From Hymenobacter latericoloratus (GTDB lineage: Bacteria; Bacteroidota; Bacteroidia; Cytophagales; Hymenobacteraceae): a stretch of DNA of 64,000 bases. The stretch's first letter is position 1; each line of letters begins with the position of its first letter. The notes under the pieces were generated by a model. That model was not told the origin of the DNA, did no database searches, and was given only the letters and a program-made list of their open reading frames with translations. The DNA lies in assembly GCF_014199535.1 (NCBI RefSeq), contig NZ_JACHNV010000001.1:806001-870000 (forward strand), read 5' to 3'. Shown piece by piece: positions 44,419 to 52,682 of this stretch. Both the position numbers and the translations under genes were made by a program.

Positions 44419-45327
44419 ATGAAAATACTGGTTACAGGCTCTAATGGCTTGTTAGGGCAGAAAGTAGTGGAATTGCTGCAGCGGCAGCCCGGTCTGGAGC
44501 TGGTGGCTACCTCCCGCGGGCCGAACAAACTGGCCGGGCTGTTGCCGGCCGTGCGCTTTGTGGCCCTGGATGTGACTGACCGGGCCCAGGCGCAGCGCGT
44601 GGTGGCCGCGGAGAAACCAACCCACCTGCTGCACACCGCCGCCATGACCAATGTGGACGAGTGTGAGCTGCAGCAGGCCGCGTGCTGGCAACACAACGTA
44701 ACGGCAGTGCAGCATTTGGTAGAAGCCTGTGAGCAACACCAGGTGCACCTGCTACACGTCAGCACCGATTTTATTTTCAGTGGGGAAGAAGGCCCGCTGG
44801 CGGAAGATGCCGCGCCGGGGCCCGTAAATTTCTACGGGGAAAGCAAGCTGGCCGCCGAGCAACTGGTACAGCAGTGCCGCGCGCCCTGGGCTATTCTGCG
44901 CACTGTGCTCGTGTACGGGGTGGCCCACGAGTACGGCCGGACCAACCTCGTGCTCTGGGTCCGCGACTCCCTGCGGGCCGGCAAGCCTATTAAAGTAGTG
45001 GATGACCAGTATCGTACGCCTACCCTGGCCGAGGACCTGGCTCTGGGCTGCTGGCTGGCCGCCCGCCACAACGCCACGGGCATTTACCACCTCAGCGGCC
45101 AGGAGCTGCTTACCCCGTACCAGATGGCGCTGCAAACAGCGGCTTTCTTTCAGCTGGATAGTCGCTTGATTGAACGGGTGGATGCTAGCACCTTCACCCA
45201 GCCGGCCCGCCGCCCGGCCCGCACGGGCTTTCTCATTCACAAAGCTCAGCAGCAGCTAGGGTATCAGCCGCGCTCCTTCACCGAAGGCATTGCCCTACTG
45301 GCCCGCCAGACGGAGGCGTCGGTTTAA
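44419..45327 (+). CDS. SDR-family NAD-dependent sugar reductase/epimerase (RmlD-like)
   Basis: The 302-residue extended-SDR protein has the Rossmann motif TGSNGLLGQ at 6-14, AAMTNVDECE near 76-85, VSTDFIFSGE (STD motif), and the catalytic YGESK, with Tyr at about 141 and Lys at about 145. The ILRTVLVYG segment and C-terminal HKAQQQLGY are typical of RmlD/RfbD-like dTDP-4-dehydrorhamnose reductases and related proteins. No rml operon is adjacent, so the sugar substrate is uncertain. The ATG at 44419 is preferred to the GTG at 44398. Confidence 0.9.
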   Translation: MKILVTGSNGLLGQKVVELLQRQPGLELVATSRGPNKLAGLLPAVRFVALDVTDRAQAQRVVAAEKPTHLLHTAAMTNVDECELQQAACWQHNVTAVQHLVEACEQHQVHLLHVSTDFIFSGEEGPLAEDAAPGPVNFYGESKLAAEQLVQQCRAPWAILRTVLVYGVAHEYGRTNLVLWVRDSLRAGKPIKVVDDQYRTPTLAEDLALGCWLAARHNATGIYHLSGQELLTPYQMALQTAAFFQLDSRLIERVDASTFTQPARRPARTGFLIHKAQQQLGYQPRSFTEGIALLARQTEASV

Positions 45328-45922
45328 GAAGCCGGTTTGGGCTGGGCGGCCTGTGCCGGGTAGATGGGGCTACCCCTTAAAACGCAAAAAACCCACAGGC
45401 AACGCCCGCGGGATTTTCACACACCTATTGCAACAACCTATTAGTAGCGAAGCAGGCGACGAGCAGCTGCCGGGCTTCGTACTGTATTTCAAATAAAGCC
45501 ACCTGGGAAAGCATCTTTGTTGGCCACTAGTAGCAGAGGAAAATCGGGTACCTCTGACGTTAAGCGCGGAAGACCGTTCGTCTTTCGGCAATCCGCCGGC
45601 GCGTTGGCACGTAGCGGGAATCACGGCAGGAATACAAAGAGCTGAGGAAGTACAACACTGCTTGTGAGTAGCGTTCTAGCTGTTCCACATGTCAATATTA
45701 GGGCCCGAATAAGGGCTTGTAAAGGACACTTTGGCCAATATTGTGACTTGTATAATTAGGCTATAGAATAGGGCTGATTTAATGAGTTGGATAGTTTCGT
45801 TAAAGCAGATAGGTAGATGGAAGATTGATAATGAAAATCTTGTGAGAATAGCTGCCGCCGATGTTGTCAATAGCAGTGGTCATAAATGGCAGAATTTGTG
45901 ACATCAGCGTGTGCGGGCGGCA
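45328..45922. other. 595-bp intergenic region, partly AT-rich
   Basis: Near 45385-45417 there is a weak terminator-like hairpin (AAAACCC..GGGATTTT). From about 45680 to 45910 the sequence is visibly AT-rich. Short frames here (for example 45676-45870 minus) have no start or composition signal and are rejected. A 12-nt stretch AATTTGTGACAT at 45893-45904 recurs at 50278-50289. No tRNA or known ncRNA was recognised. Confidence 0.55.
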
Positions 45923-46894
45923 CTACATTTTTCGGCGACTGAGGTACTGTAGGCTTAGAATGGTGAGAAGCAGTGTGACGCCGGGCCAGACCAGCAGCCA
46001 CCAGGCCGTTGGACTTTGACGAATACCTGCGAGCAGGCGCCCCCAGCTGGGCGTATCGGGGGGCAGCCCCACGCCCAAAAATGATAGCGTCGTTTCCAGA
46101 CCGATGAGCAGGGATACCGTGAGCGGAAAACGAACCAGCACCACGGGCCAGGTTACGGGCCAGATGTGCCACCGCAACAGTTGCCAGTCGGAGAGGCCAG
46201 CTACGCGGGCGGCTTCCACGTAGGTGTGCCCGCGGGCCTGCAGGGTAGCAGCCCGCATCAGGCGGGCCGGTGTAGTCCAGCAGGTCAGGGCCATCAGCAG
46301 CACCAGTCCGCCTGCGGAGGGCCGCTGAACGGCTGCCACCAGCAGCACCAGAATCAGTAACGGCACGGAGTCAAGCAGCACTATCAGGCCCGCTACCAGG
46401 GCGTCGGCGGGCAGGGCCCAGGGGCGTCGGCCCCAGACGGTACGATGTAGCACCCACCCCAACAGGGCCGCGGCGGCCAAGAGCCCGATACCTCCTACTA
46501 CGCCCCGGGCAAGCAACGGCGCGGCGAACAGCAGGGCACTCAGCACCAAAGCCGCGCCTGCTACCCCCACACTGCGGGTTAAGCGCAGCCGGGTATTGCC
46601 CCAAAACCCGGCTATGCTCCCAAGCCCGGCTCCCAGCAGGAGCGTAAGGATTGCCGCCGGAAGGCTAACCAGCAGAATCGTGCGGGCGCCTTGCACCAGA
46701 GCCCGGGCCACATCCTGGCCTTGCGGATCGGTGCCCAGCCAATGAGACGGCAGAAAAGGAGGCTGGTTGGTATGCAATAAATCGGGGGCCAGCAGAGAAG
46801 AGGGGGCCAGCAGGGCTGCGCTTGCTACCCCAGTCAGCCACCCGAAGGCCAGAACCCGGGGCCAGTTGCGGCGAGAGCGACGTTGCCGTTTCAT
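45923..46894 (-). CDS. Oligopeptide-type ABC permease, second subunit
   Basis: The 323-residue inner-membrane permease resembles DppC/OppC. The N-terminal helix (WLTGVASAALLAPSSLLAPD) is followed by HWLGTDPQGQDVARALVQGARTILLVSLPA (split: HWLGTDPQGQDVA, then GARTILLVSL), typical of these subunits. The EAA loop, EAARVAGLSDWQLLRWHIWP, contacts the ATPase. FLGVGLPPDTPSWGRLL is the last family signature. The ATG overlaps the upstream stop by 4 nt (ATGA), which indicates translational coupling. No ATPase gene follows, so the energising subunits must come from elsewhere. The open frame continues far upstream, but the extension is antisense-free noise over the other permease. Confidence 0.9.
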   Translation of the reverse strand: MKRQRRSRRNWPRVLAFGWLTGVASAALLAPSSLLAPDLLHTNQPPFLPSHWLGTDPQGQDVARALVQGARTILLVSLPAAILTLLLGAGLGSIAGFWGNTRLRLTRSVGVAGAALVLSALLFAAPLLARGVVGGIGLLAAAALLGWVLHRTVWGRRPWALPADALVAGLIVLLDSVPLLILVLLVAAVQRPSAGGLVLLMALTCWTTPARLMRAATLQARGHTYVEAARVAGLSDWQLLRWHIWPVTWPVVLVRFPLTVSLLIGLETTLSFLGVGLPPDTPSWGRLLAGIRQSPTAWWLLVWPGVTLLLTILSLQYLSRRKM

Positions 46895-47934
46895 GCCTGC
46901 AGCCTGATGCGTGGGTCCGTGCGTAGGTACAGGGCATCGGCCAGCAGTTGGGCCACCACCCGGGCCAGCACCACCAGCGTTACGCCACCCAGTAGCACGG
47001 GATAATCCTGGGTAGCCGCGGCCTCCGCGAGTAAGCGGCCCATACCGGGCAACGCGAACAGCACTTCCACCACCACGGCCCCAGCCACCAGGTTGGGCAG
47101 CAGCTCCGTTAGCAGCGTAATGGTGGGCAGCAGGGCATTGCGCAGGGCATGTCGCCACACAACTTGGCTTGGTGCAGCGCCCTTGGCCCGGGCCGTGGCT
47201 ACGTAGGGCTGTCGTAGCTCGTGTTGCAAGGCCGCATCCAGCTGAATAGTCAGAGCGGGTGCGCTCATCAAAACCAAACTGCCAACCGGGAGGGCCAGAT
47301 GATATAGTAGGCGGCCCGGTGCCTGCCACCAGGTAGCAGATTCTTCCTCTAAGCCCAAGCCAAAAGCGGGAAACCAAGCCAGAACATCAGGGTTGGCGAA
47401 TAGCAGAAGCAAACCCGTAGCCAGCAGAAACAGCGGTGCGGCTTGCAAGGCGTGGAGCAGGTAGAGCAGGGCCCTCCGGCCGGCGGGGTAGCGCCCATTA
47501 AGGGTGGTAGCCAGTCCCACACTGACCATTGCGCTAAGCACTGCGGCTAGTACCGTCAGGGGCAACGTGTAGCGCAGGGCTTCCAGGAGCAGGCCACTAA
47601 CCGGAGCACTACTCCGGTAAGAGGTGCCCAAACGACCCTGCAGCAGATTAGCGGCCCACGCATGGTATTGATTAGCCGTGCCCTCCCACTGCCAGCCCTG
47701 GGTTGGTTCGAAAGAAATGTAAAATAACGGCAAATCGAGGCCGGCCCGGTGCAGCAGCTGCCGGGTCAGCTGACTCCGTTCGGCGGCCTGAATGCGGCTG
47801 TCGGCCTCCAGGGCAGTTTGCAGGTAGCTGGTAGCATCGGTGAGGCCCCGCGTAAGCAGAAACAGGCCCGACAGCACCAGCCAGGCCGTAACCAGGTTTC
47901 TGCCAACATGGCGCCACACCGTCGGAGCTTTCAT
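46891..47934 (-). CDS. Oligopeptide-type ABC permease, first subunit
   Basis: The 347-residue DppB/OppB-like permease has six predicted helices. The first (RNLVTAWLVLSGLFLLTR) is followed by a periplasmic segment with LPLFYISFEPTQGWQWEG, longer than in classical DppB. The EAA loop is ATARAKGAAPSQVVWRHALR, and VEVLFALPGMGRLL is the closing signature. It follows the substrate-binding protein by 6 bp and overlaps the second permease by 4 nt. Confidence 0.9.
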   Translation of the reverse strand: MKAPTVWRHVGRNLVTAWLVLSGLFLLTRGLTDATSYLQTALEADSRIQAAERSQLTRQLLHRAGLDLPLFYISFEPTQGWQWEGTANQYHAWAANLLQGRLGTSYRSSAPVSGLLLEALRYTLPLTVLAAVLSAMVSVGLATTLNGRYPAGRRALLYLLHALQAAPLFLLATGLLLLFANPDVLAWFPAFGLGLEEESATWWQAPGRLLYHLALPVGSLVLMSAPALTIQLDAALQHELRQPYVATARAKGAAPSQVVWRHALRNALLPTITLLTELLPNLVAGAVVVEVLFALPGMGRLLAEAAATQDYPVLLGGVTLVVLARVVAQLLADALYLRTDPRIRLQA

Positions 47935-47940
47935 AAGCCG

Positions 47941-49683
47941 TTAACGGGTAGTCGGTTTCTTTTCCAGCCGGATGCGGCTGGCTTCGTAGCCGGGAACCAG
48001 CCCCATTACCGGTACCACGCCGAGGCGGCGCGAGGCGGCAACGCGGTACCGCATGAAGTAGAGCACCGAAAAAGGACGCTCGTAAGCCAAGGCACGCTGG
48101 AACTTGCGCAAAAGCCGCGCTTTCTCTGCCGGGCTGGTAGCCAGAGGGATAGCCTCAATCAGGCGGTCAGTCTGGGGCGTCGAAAAGCCGGTGGTATTGC
48201 CGTTGCCAATGCCTCGGGAGTGCAGCAGGGAGGTGAAATCATACGAAAAGGGGTTGCCGGCCAACTGGCGGATGTTCATATCATACTCCCCGGCCCGCAA
48301 CTGCCGGCTCAGCAGCGACTGTTCCGTGGGATGCAGCTGGACCGGGATACCCAAGGCTAGGGCCGCGCTTCTAAATTGCAAGGCTACCGTTTCAAAGCTT
48401 GGCTCCCCGGCCCGGTAGCTGATAGTTAGCTGCAGACGCTCGGTGGTGGCCTGTGCGCCCTGCCGTTGCCAGCTGCCATCGGGTTGCCGCTGCCACCGGG
48501 CCTGGCGCAGCAAAGCTGCTGCGCGGGCGGGGCTGAAGGAGGGCAACGGGAGGCTGTCGTTGTAATAGCGTGCAATCCGTGGGCTGATGGGGCCTGCACT
48601 GGGGGAGGCCGCGCCCTGCTGGGTAGCCCGGATCAGGGCCGGAATGTCAAACAGATAAGTTAATGCCTGCCGGGTAAGGGCATCGCGCAGGGCCGGCCGA
48701 CGAACATTGAAATTTGCCGTCAGAAATTCGTAGGAGTTGGTGGTGTAAAAGCGGAGGCTGGTCTGATCGGGGGAGGCGTGTTGAAGCCGGGCAAATTCGG
48801 CAGCTGGCATAAGCGCGTACAAGTCTATTTCGCCGCGGCGCAGTGCCATAGTAGCCGTGGTAGCATCCGGAATCACTTGGTAGGTAAGCTGGGGCGGGAA
48901 GGCTTGCAGCTCGGGAGGAGGAGCCGGCAGGCTATCAGCCCACCAGCGGGCTTTCCGCCGCAGCGTGAGGTAGCGGCCAGGTTGCCAAGCCGTGAGGGTG
49001 TAGGCGCCGCAGCCAGGCAGCCGCTCCGGATGGCGGGCCAGATTAAGCGCTTGGTACCGACGCGCAAATGCCTGCGCAACCGATTGGAACCGGGGCAGGG
49101 CAAGTTGCGGGAGCGGTACAGTGCGCAGCGTACCGCGGGGGTCCAGCACGTACTCGGGCAGAATGGAAAAGTCTCCGGAAATGCTAACCCGGTCCCCGGA
49201 TTGGCCCGCGCACACCAAAGTAAATTGCCGTGGGTCGTGCGCGTCAAGCTGAATATTCCGGATAAACCCAAAAGTGGCCTGGTCGCGCTCAATGGGCAGG
49301 CCGGGGCAGTTCATCACCTTAAGGGTGAAGGCTACGTCGCGGGCCAGCACGGGGGAGCCGTTGTCCCAGGTGGCCTGCGGACGCAGGCGGTACGTTACCA
49401 AAAGCAGCGAATCGCCGAGGGGCCGGGTGGTTGGCTGGGCTTCGGCAAGCCAGGGCACAAACCGGTTTTGGGCCTCATTGCCTTTCAGCAGGCTGCAGTG
49501 CAACAAGTTGGTTACCTCAAAGGCGCTGGGGTTATCCACTAGCAGCGGATCCAGGTTGTCGGGGTCCCGGGCCCACCGGATGCGGATGGTTTCGGCGGAG
49601 GTGGCAGTGGTTGTGGGCGAGCAGGCGCTGAGGCCCAGGCCCGCCCATACCAACAAAACCAAACCGAAAAGTATTTGCTTCAT
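47941..49683 (-). CDS. Family 5 substrate-binding lipoprotein of an oligopeptide importer
   Basis: The 580-residue SBP_bac_5 protein has a signal ending in the lipobox LSAC (Cys21), so it is lipid-anchored. IRWARDPDNLDPL near 35-47 is the family opening, followed by TYRLRPQATWDNGSPVLARDV, which marks domain I, and YDFTSLLHSRGIGNGN near 485-500. The protein probably binds a peptide or a peptide-like compound. It is the first gene of a three-gene import operon, 76 bp after the repeat-peptide gene that lies on the same strand. Confidence 0.92.
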   Translation of the reverse strand: MKQILFGLVLLVWAGLGLSACSPTTTATSAETIRIRWARDPDNLDPLLVDNPSAFEVTNLLHCSLLKGNEAQNRFVPWLAEAQPTTRPLGDSLLLVTYRLRPQATWDNGSPVLARDVAFTLKVMNCPGLPIERDQATFGFIRNIQLDAHDPRQFTLVCAGQSGDRVSISGDFSILPEYVLDPRGTLRTVPLPQLALPRFQSVAQAFARRYQALNLARHPERLPGCGAYTLTAWQPGRYLTLRRKARWWADSLPAPPPELQAFPPQLTYQVIPDATTATMALRRGEIDLYALMPAAEFARLQHASPDQTSLRFYTTNSYEFLTANFNVRRPALRDALTRQALTYLFDIPALIRATQQGAASPSAGPISPRIARYYNDSLPLPSFSPARAAALLRQARWQRQPDGSWQRQGAQATTERLQLTISYRAGEPSFETVALQFRSAALALGIPVQLHPTEQSLLSRQLRAGEYDMNIRQLAGNPFSYDFTSLLHSRGIGNGNTTGFSTPQTDRLIEAIPLATSPAEKARLLRKFQRALAYERPFSVLYFMRYRVAASRRLGVVPVMGLVPGYEASRIRLEKKPTTR

Positions 49684-49759
49684 GACCAGGTAACCGTGCG
49701 GGGCGTTTGGCCGGGCAAGTTACCACGTTTCAAGCAGCAGGTAGAGTACGGTGCAGAGC

Positions 49760-49984
49760 CTAGTGGCCTTCGCCCCAGCCGCTGGTGCCGTGGTCATCAA
49801 TGTGGCCTTCGCCCCAGCCGCTGGTGCCGTGGTCGGCAATGTGGCCTTCGCCCCAACCGCTGGTGCCGTGGTCATCAAGTGATGAAGTTTGGGTGGTAGC
49901 AGCGTTCGGGGCTGCGGCAGGCGTAGCCGACGTGAACGTGAGGCTGGAAAGCTGGAGAAGGCCGAAAAGGAGAAGCTCAAACAT
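49760..49984 (-). CDS. Small putative exported peptide with three 13-residue tandem repeats
   Basis: The 74-residue product begins with a hydrophobic stretch (MFELLLFGLLQLSSLTF, residues 1-17) that could be a signal or membrane anchor, although it has no basic residue. A 20-residue Ala/Thr/Pro linker follows. The rest is three copies of DDHGTSGWGEGHI, encoded by 39-bp DNA repeats; copy 2 has ADHG, and copy 3 ends at GH followed by the stop. In this frame one change between repeat copies is silent (GGT/GGC), while in the overlapping frame it changes Val to Ala, which favours this frame. Function unknown. It lies immediately upstream of the peptide importer, in the same orientation. Confidence 0.6.
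   Translation of the reverse strand: MFELLLFGLLQLSSLTFTSATPAAAPNAATTQTSSLDDHGTSGWGEGHIADHGTSGWGEGHIDDHGTSGWGEGH
49763..49880. repeat. 39-bp tandem repeat, three copies
   Basis: The unit GTGGCCTTCGCCCCAGCCGC then TGGTGCCGTGGTCATCAAT (plus-strand sense) occurs three times with few differences. It lies wholly in the small peptide gene and keeps its frame. Confidence 0.9.
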
Positions 49985-50351
49985 GGTCTGGAGTATTTGT
50001 GGTTCAAGTGGTTGACTGACACAAATGTGGGCTTCAAACCGAGCGGCGTAAAGGACAGAGAAAGGGTAAATGTGACGTCCTTTTCAGTGCATATTCCCGG
50101 CAAAAAGGCTAGGCTCACTTTTCTTTTGGGCGTTCATAAAGCCAATACGAAGGATTCGCCTTGCGTATTAGCTGGTCATTTTATCTTCGAATGTGACATA
50201 TGCATCTTCGAAAGAACACAAAAACTTAGGTACAAATGACGATTGTAGCTTGGCAACTGTAAAGGCCTAAGCTACTTAATTTGTGACATGCATTTAAATA
50301 ACCCTGTATATTGCACAACCCTATTCATTAGCTTAAAAGCAGGATTTTGAT
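49985..50351. other. 367-bp divergent intergenic region, AT-rich toward the right
   Basis: This space lies between the repeat-peptide gene (minus) and the 513-residue helical protein (plus). It becomes AT-rich from about 50150. No exact TAnnTTTG box was found for either gene. AATTTGTGACAT at 50278-50289 repeats the site at 45893-45904, and AATTGTGACAG lies just inside the next gene. An operator here is possible but not shown. Confidence 0.5.
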
Positions 50352-51893
50352 ATGGATGAATTAGCTACTTTAGTAAAAATTGTGACAGATAGGCGCCTGG
50401 CCGTGCTGCCTTTTCTGGACTTTTCGGCCCGCAAATCCACTAATAAGGACTTACAACTGGTTCGGATGCTGGAGCAGGAGCCCAACATCACGCAGAGTAA
50501 GCTCATCAAAGGACTGTATGGCAATACCGAGCCGAAAAGTCAGACGGCATTCCGGCAGCTGAAGTCCCGAGTACAGCAGAAACTGCTGAATCACTTGTAC
50601 TTCCTGGACCATACCGACGTCCGGCACGTGGTGGCTCGCCGACACGAGCAGCATTGCCTGGGCTTGCTGCACCAAGCCCGTATTCTTACGGGGGAGGGAG
50701 AATACAAGCTGGCCGAAAAGCTGTACCGGAAGGCCACCATGGTGGCCATAGAAGCGGAGCTGACCCAGTACGCCGTGATGTGCACCCGGATTCTGCGCAA
50801 CCTCTACGCCGAAATGCGCAACCCGGCCCGCTTCAAGGCCATGAACCAGCAGTTAAACAAGCTGCAGGAACGCTTGACCCTGGAAGATGAGGCGGAGCAG
50901 ACATTCTTTGAAGTGAAGATGTTTTCAATCTATCAGGTTCGGTGGCGCCAGTTTCTGATCAAGCAGCTGCCCGAGTACCTGGCGCAGCTGGAGCGGCTCC
51001 ATAAGAAAGTAAATAGTTATAACACATTCTATTATCTCTATGTAACGAAGCTCTCCCGCGAGGAGTTGGAGGGCAATTACGAAGAGATTATCAAAATCAC
51101 GGCGGAAACAGAAAAGGCCCGAAAACAGGGCAAAATCAACGAAAAACGGTTCGACAAGCGCTTTAATAACTACATGAGCGTGTACGCGCACCTGCGCTGC
51201 CGACAGGCCGAAAAGGGCTTAGTACTGGCCGAGGAATATTTCAAGGATTTTCATTATTCCTCCGGCAACTGGTTTTACTACCTCGAAACCTATCTGCTGC
51301 TGGCCGTGCACGCCCGCCAATACGAGCAGGCGCTGGAGCTGCTGCAGCAGGCGCGCAAAAACCCATACTACCGCAAGCAGCGGGAGGCGGCCCAGCAGCG
51401 CTGGGAGCTGTATGAGGCCTACATTCAGTTTGTGCAGCCGGAACAGTCGCCGCTGAAAATGCGGCACTTCAACCAGTTTGTGCAGAAAGTGCCCGACTAC
51501 AGCCGCGACAAGCAGGGGTACAACGTGGCCATCCTGATTCTGCAGTTCCTGTATTTTCTGCGGCGGCGAGATGTAGAAGGGCTGCTGGCCCGCCTGGAAG
51601 GGCTGCGCAAGTACGAGCAGCGCCACCTGCGCGACCCCGCCACGCTACGCAGCCAGCTTTTCTTCCGCATGCTGCTGATGACCGTGAAAGAGAACTTCGC
51701 CCCCGAGGCCTGCGAGAAAAAAGCAGCGCCCCTGCTGGAGCGGCTGCGGGCCGCCCCCCAACCCGGCGAAGCCTACGGCGAGATTGAAATTGTCCCGTAC
51801 GAGGACCTCTGGCAGCTCACCCTGAATATTCTGCGGCAGTTGGCTGCCGAGCAATCGGCGGAGGAACACGCTACCCGCAACCGGGTACTATAA
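50352..51893 (+). CDS. 513-residue all-helical protein of unknown function, TPR-like
   Basis: The product is a soluble helical protein with no signal peptide or membrane segment. The N-terminal 90 residues contain IKGLYGNTEPKSQTAFRQLK, which could be a winged-helix-like module. From about 100 to 480 the sequence is made of antiparallel-helix units, such as EGEYKLAEKLYRKATMVA and YEQALELLQQARKNP, which resemble TPR or solenoid repeats. This fold type is used by peptide sensors in other phyla (the RRNPP group), but there is no sequence match that proves it. It is divergent from the peptide/importer genes and 367 bp from them. The family is unnamed to my knowledge. Confidence 0.8.
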   Translation: MDELATLVKIVTDRRLAVLPFLDFSARKSTNKDLQLVRMLEQEPNITQSKLIKGLYGNTEPKSQTAFRQLKSRVQQKLLNHLYFLDHTDVRHVVARRHEQHCLGLLHQARILTGEGEYKLAEKLYRKATMVAIEAELTQYAVMCTRILRNLYAEMRNPARFKAMNQQLNKLQERLTLEDEAEQTFFEVKMFSIYQVRWRQFLIKQLPEYLAQLERLHKKVNSYNTFYYLYVTKLSREELEGNYEEIIKITAETEKARKQGKINEKRFDKRFNNYMSVYAHLRCRQAEKGLVLAEEYFKDFHYSSGNWFYYLETYLLLAVHARQYEQALELLQQARKNPYYRKQREAAQQRWELYEAYIQFVQPEQSPLKMRHFNQFVQKVPDYSRDKQGYNVAILILQFLYFLRRRDVEGLLARLEGLRKYEQRHLRDPATLRSQLFFRMLLMTVKENFAPEACEKKAAPLLERLRAAPQPGEAYGEIEIVPYEDLWQLTLNILRQLAAEQSAEEHATRNRVL

Positions 51894-52040
51894 AACACCC
51901 CGGGCCACTACCGCCGGGCTGGGGCTAGACCGTGGCGGCAGGGTTCCGGTTGCTTATGGGGGTAGCCTACTTTGGAGGAAAGGCTGATTTCACCGGTGCA
52001 GTTGGAGTAGCCCAGCCTCCCAGGCGCCCAGCCTACTTGG

Positions 52041-52652
52041 CTAAGGCACTACCACTACCGTCCGGCTGACGCAGTGACTGGTAGGACAGGCATCGGGGCC
52101 GTTACCGCGCAGGCTCATCCGGATGGGGTACTGGCCGGGGCGCCGGAAGGTATGCTGCACCCGGCGGCCGTTGGTTACATATCCGTCGCGGAAGTCCCAG
52201 AGGACCACCACGTTTTCGCAAAGCGGCAGTTGTGAGTCCAGCGCATCGAAGGTGACGGGCTGGCCTGCCTTCACCGTGTCGGTGGGGGTAGTGCGAAAAT
52301 TGAGGACGATTTCCTGAGTGAAGTCAACCGGAATCAGCTTTTCGGCGCGCCGCACCTCACCGGTGGCATCCTCCACCACATCGAGTTGTACGGTATAGAG
52401 CTTGCGCTCCTGGTAGCAGTGCAACACGGTAGGGCCGGTGAGCTGCGTGCCGTCGCCCATGTGCCAGCGAAATGAGAGGGCTCCGGCGCCGGGGTCCACG
52501 GCGCGGCGGGCATCCAGCTCCACGCACAGCTCCACCACCCGGGGCAGCGGACAAACAACGCTCAGCGTATCGCCGGCCTCCTGGGCGTAGGCGGCCGGGG
52601 CCACCAGCAGCCCGCAGCTCAGAGCTAGCAGGCCGGAGAAAAAGAACCGCAC
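52041..52652 (-). CDS. Exported PKD-domain protein
   Basis: The 203-residue protein has a signal peptide (MRFFFSGLLALSCGLLVAPAAYA). Two PKD/Ig-like domains are visible: near 50-115, with LSFRWHMGDGTQLTGP and YTVQLDVVE, and near 125-200, with VVVLWDFRDGYVTNG and HTFRRPGQYPIRMSL. Such domains mediate contacts in surface or secreted proteins of Bacteroidota. No sorting signal of the type 9 system is present at the C-terminus. The cysteine pairs suggest disulphides. Role unknown. Confidence 0.88.
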   Translation of the reverse strand: MRFFFSGLLALSCGLLVAPAAYAQEAGDTLSVVCPLPRVVELCVELDARRAVDPGAGALSFRWHMGDGTQLTGPTVLHCYQERKLYTVQLDVVEDATGEVRRAEKLIPVDFTQEIVLNFRTTPTDTVKAGQPVTFDALDSQLPLCENVVVLWDFRDGYVTNGRRVQHTFRRPGQYPIRMSLRGNGPDACPTSHCVSRTVVVVP

Positions 52653-52682
52653 GCTTAATGGAATAGAGTAAGAAGATGGAAA

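Noticed and set aside
45676..45870. 64-codon minus frame in the AT-rich spacer
   Set aside because: There is no promoter box, no family resemblance, and the frame is only open because of the AT-rich composition.
49763..49880. CRISPR array
   Set aside because: Three adjoining 39-bp copies without spacers, in a coding frame; there are no cas genes in the window.
49720..50118. 132-codon minus frame through the 39-bp repeats
   Set aside because: It overlaps the 74-codon frame, has no signal peptide, and the substitution between repeats changes its residues.
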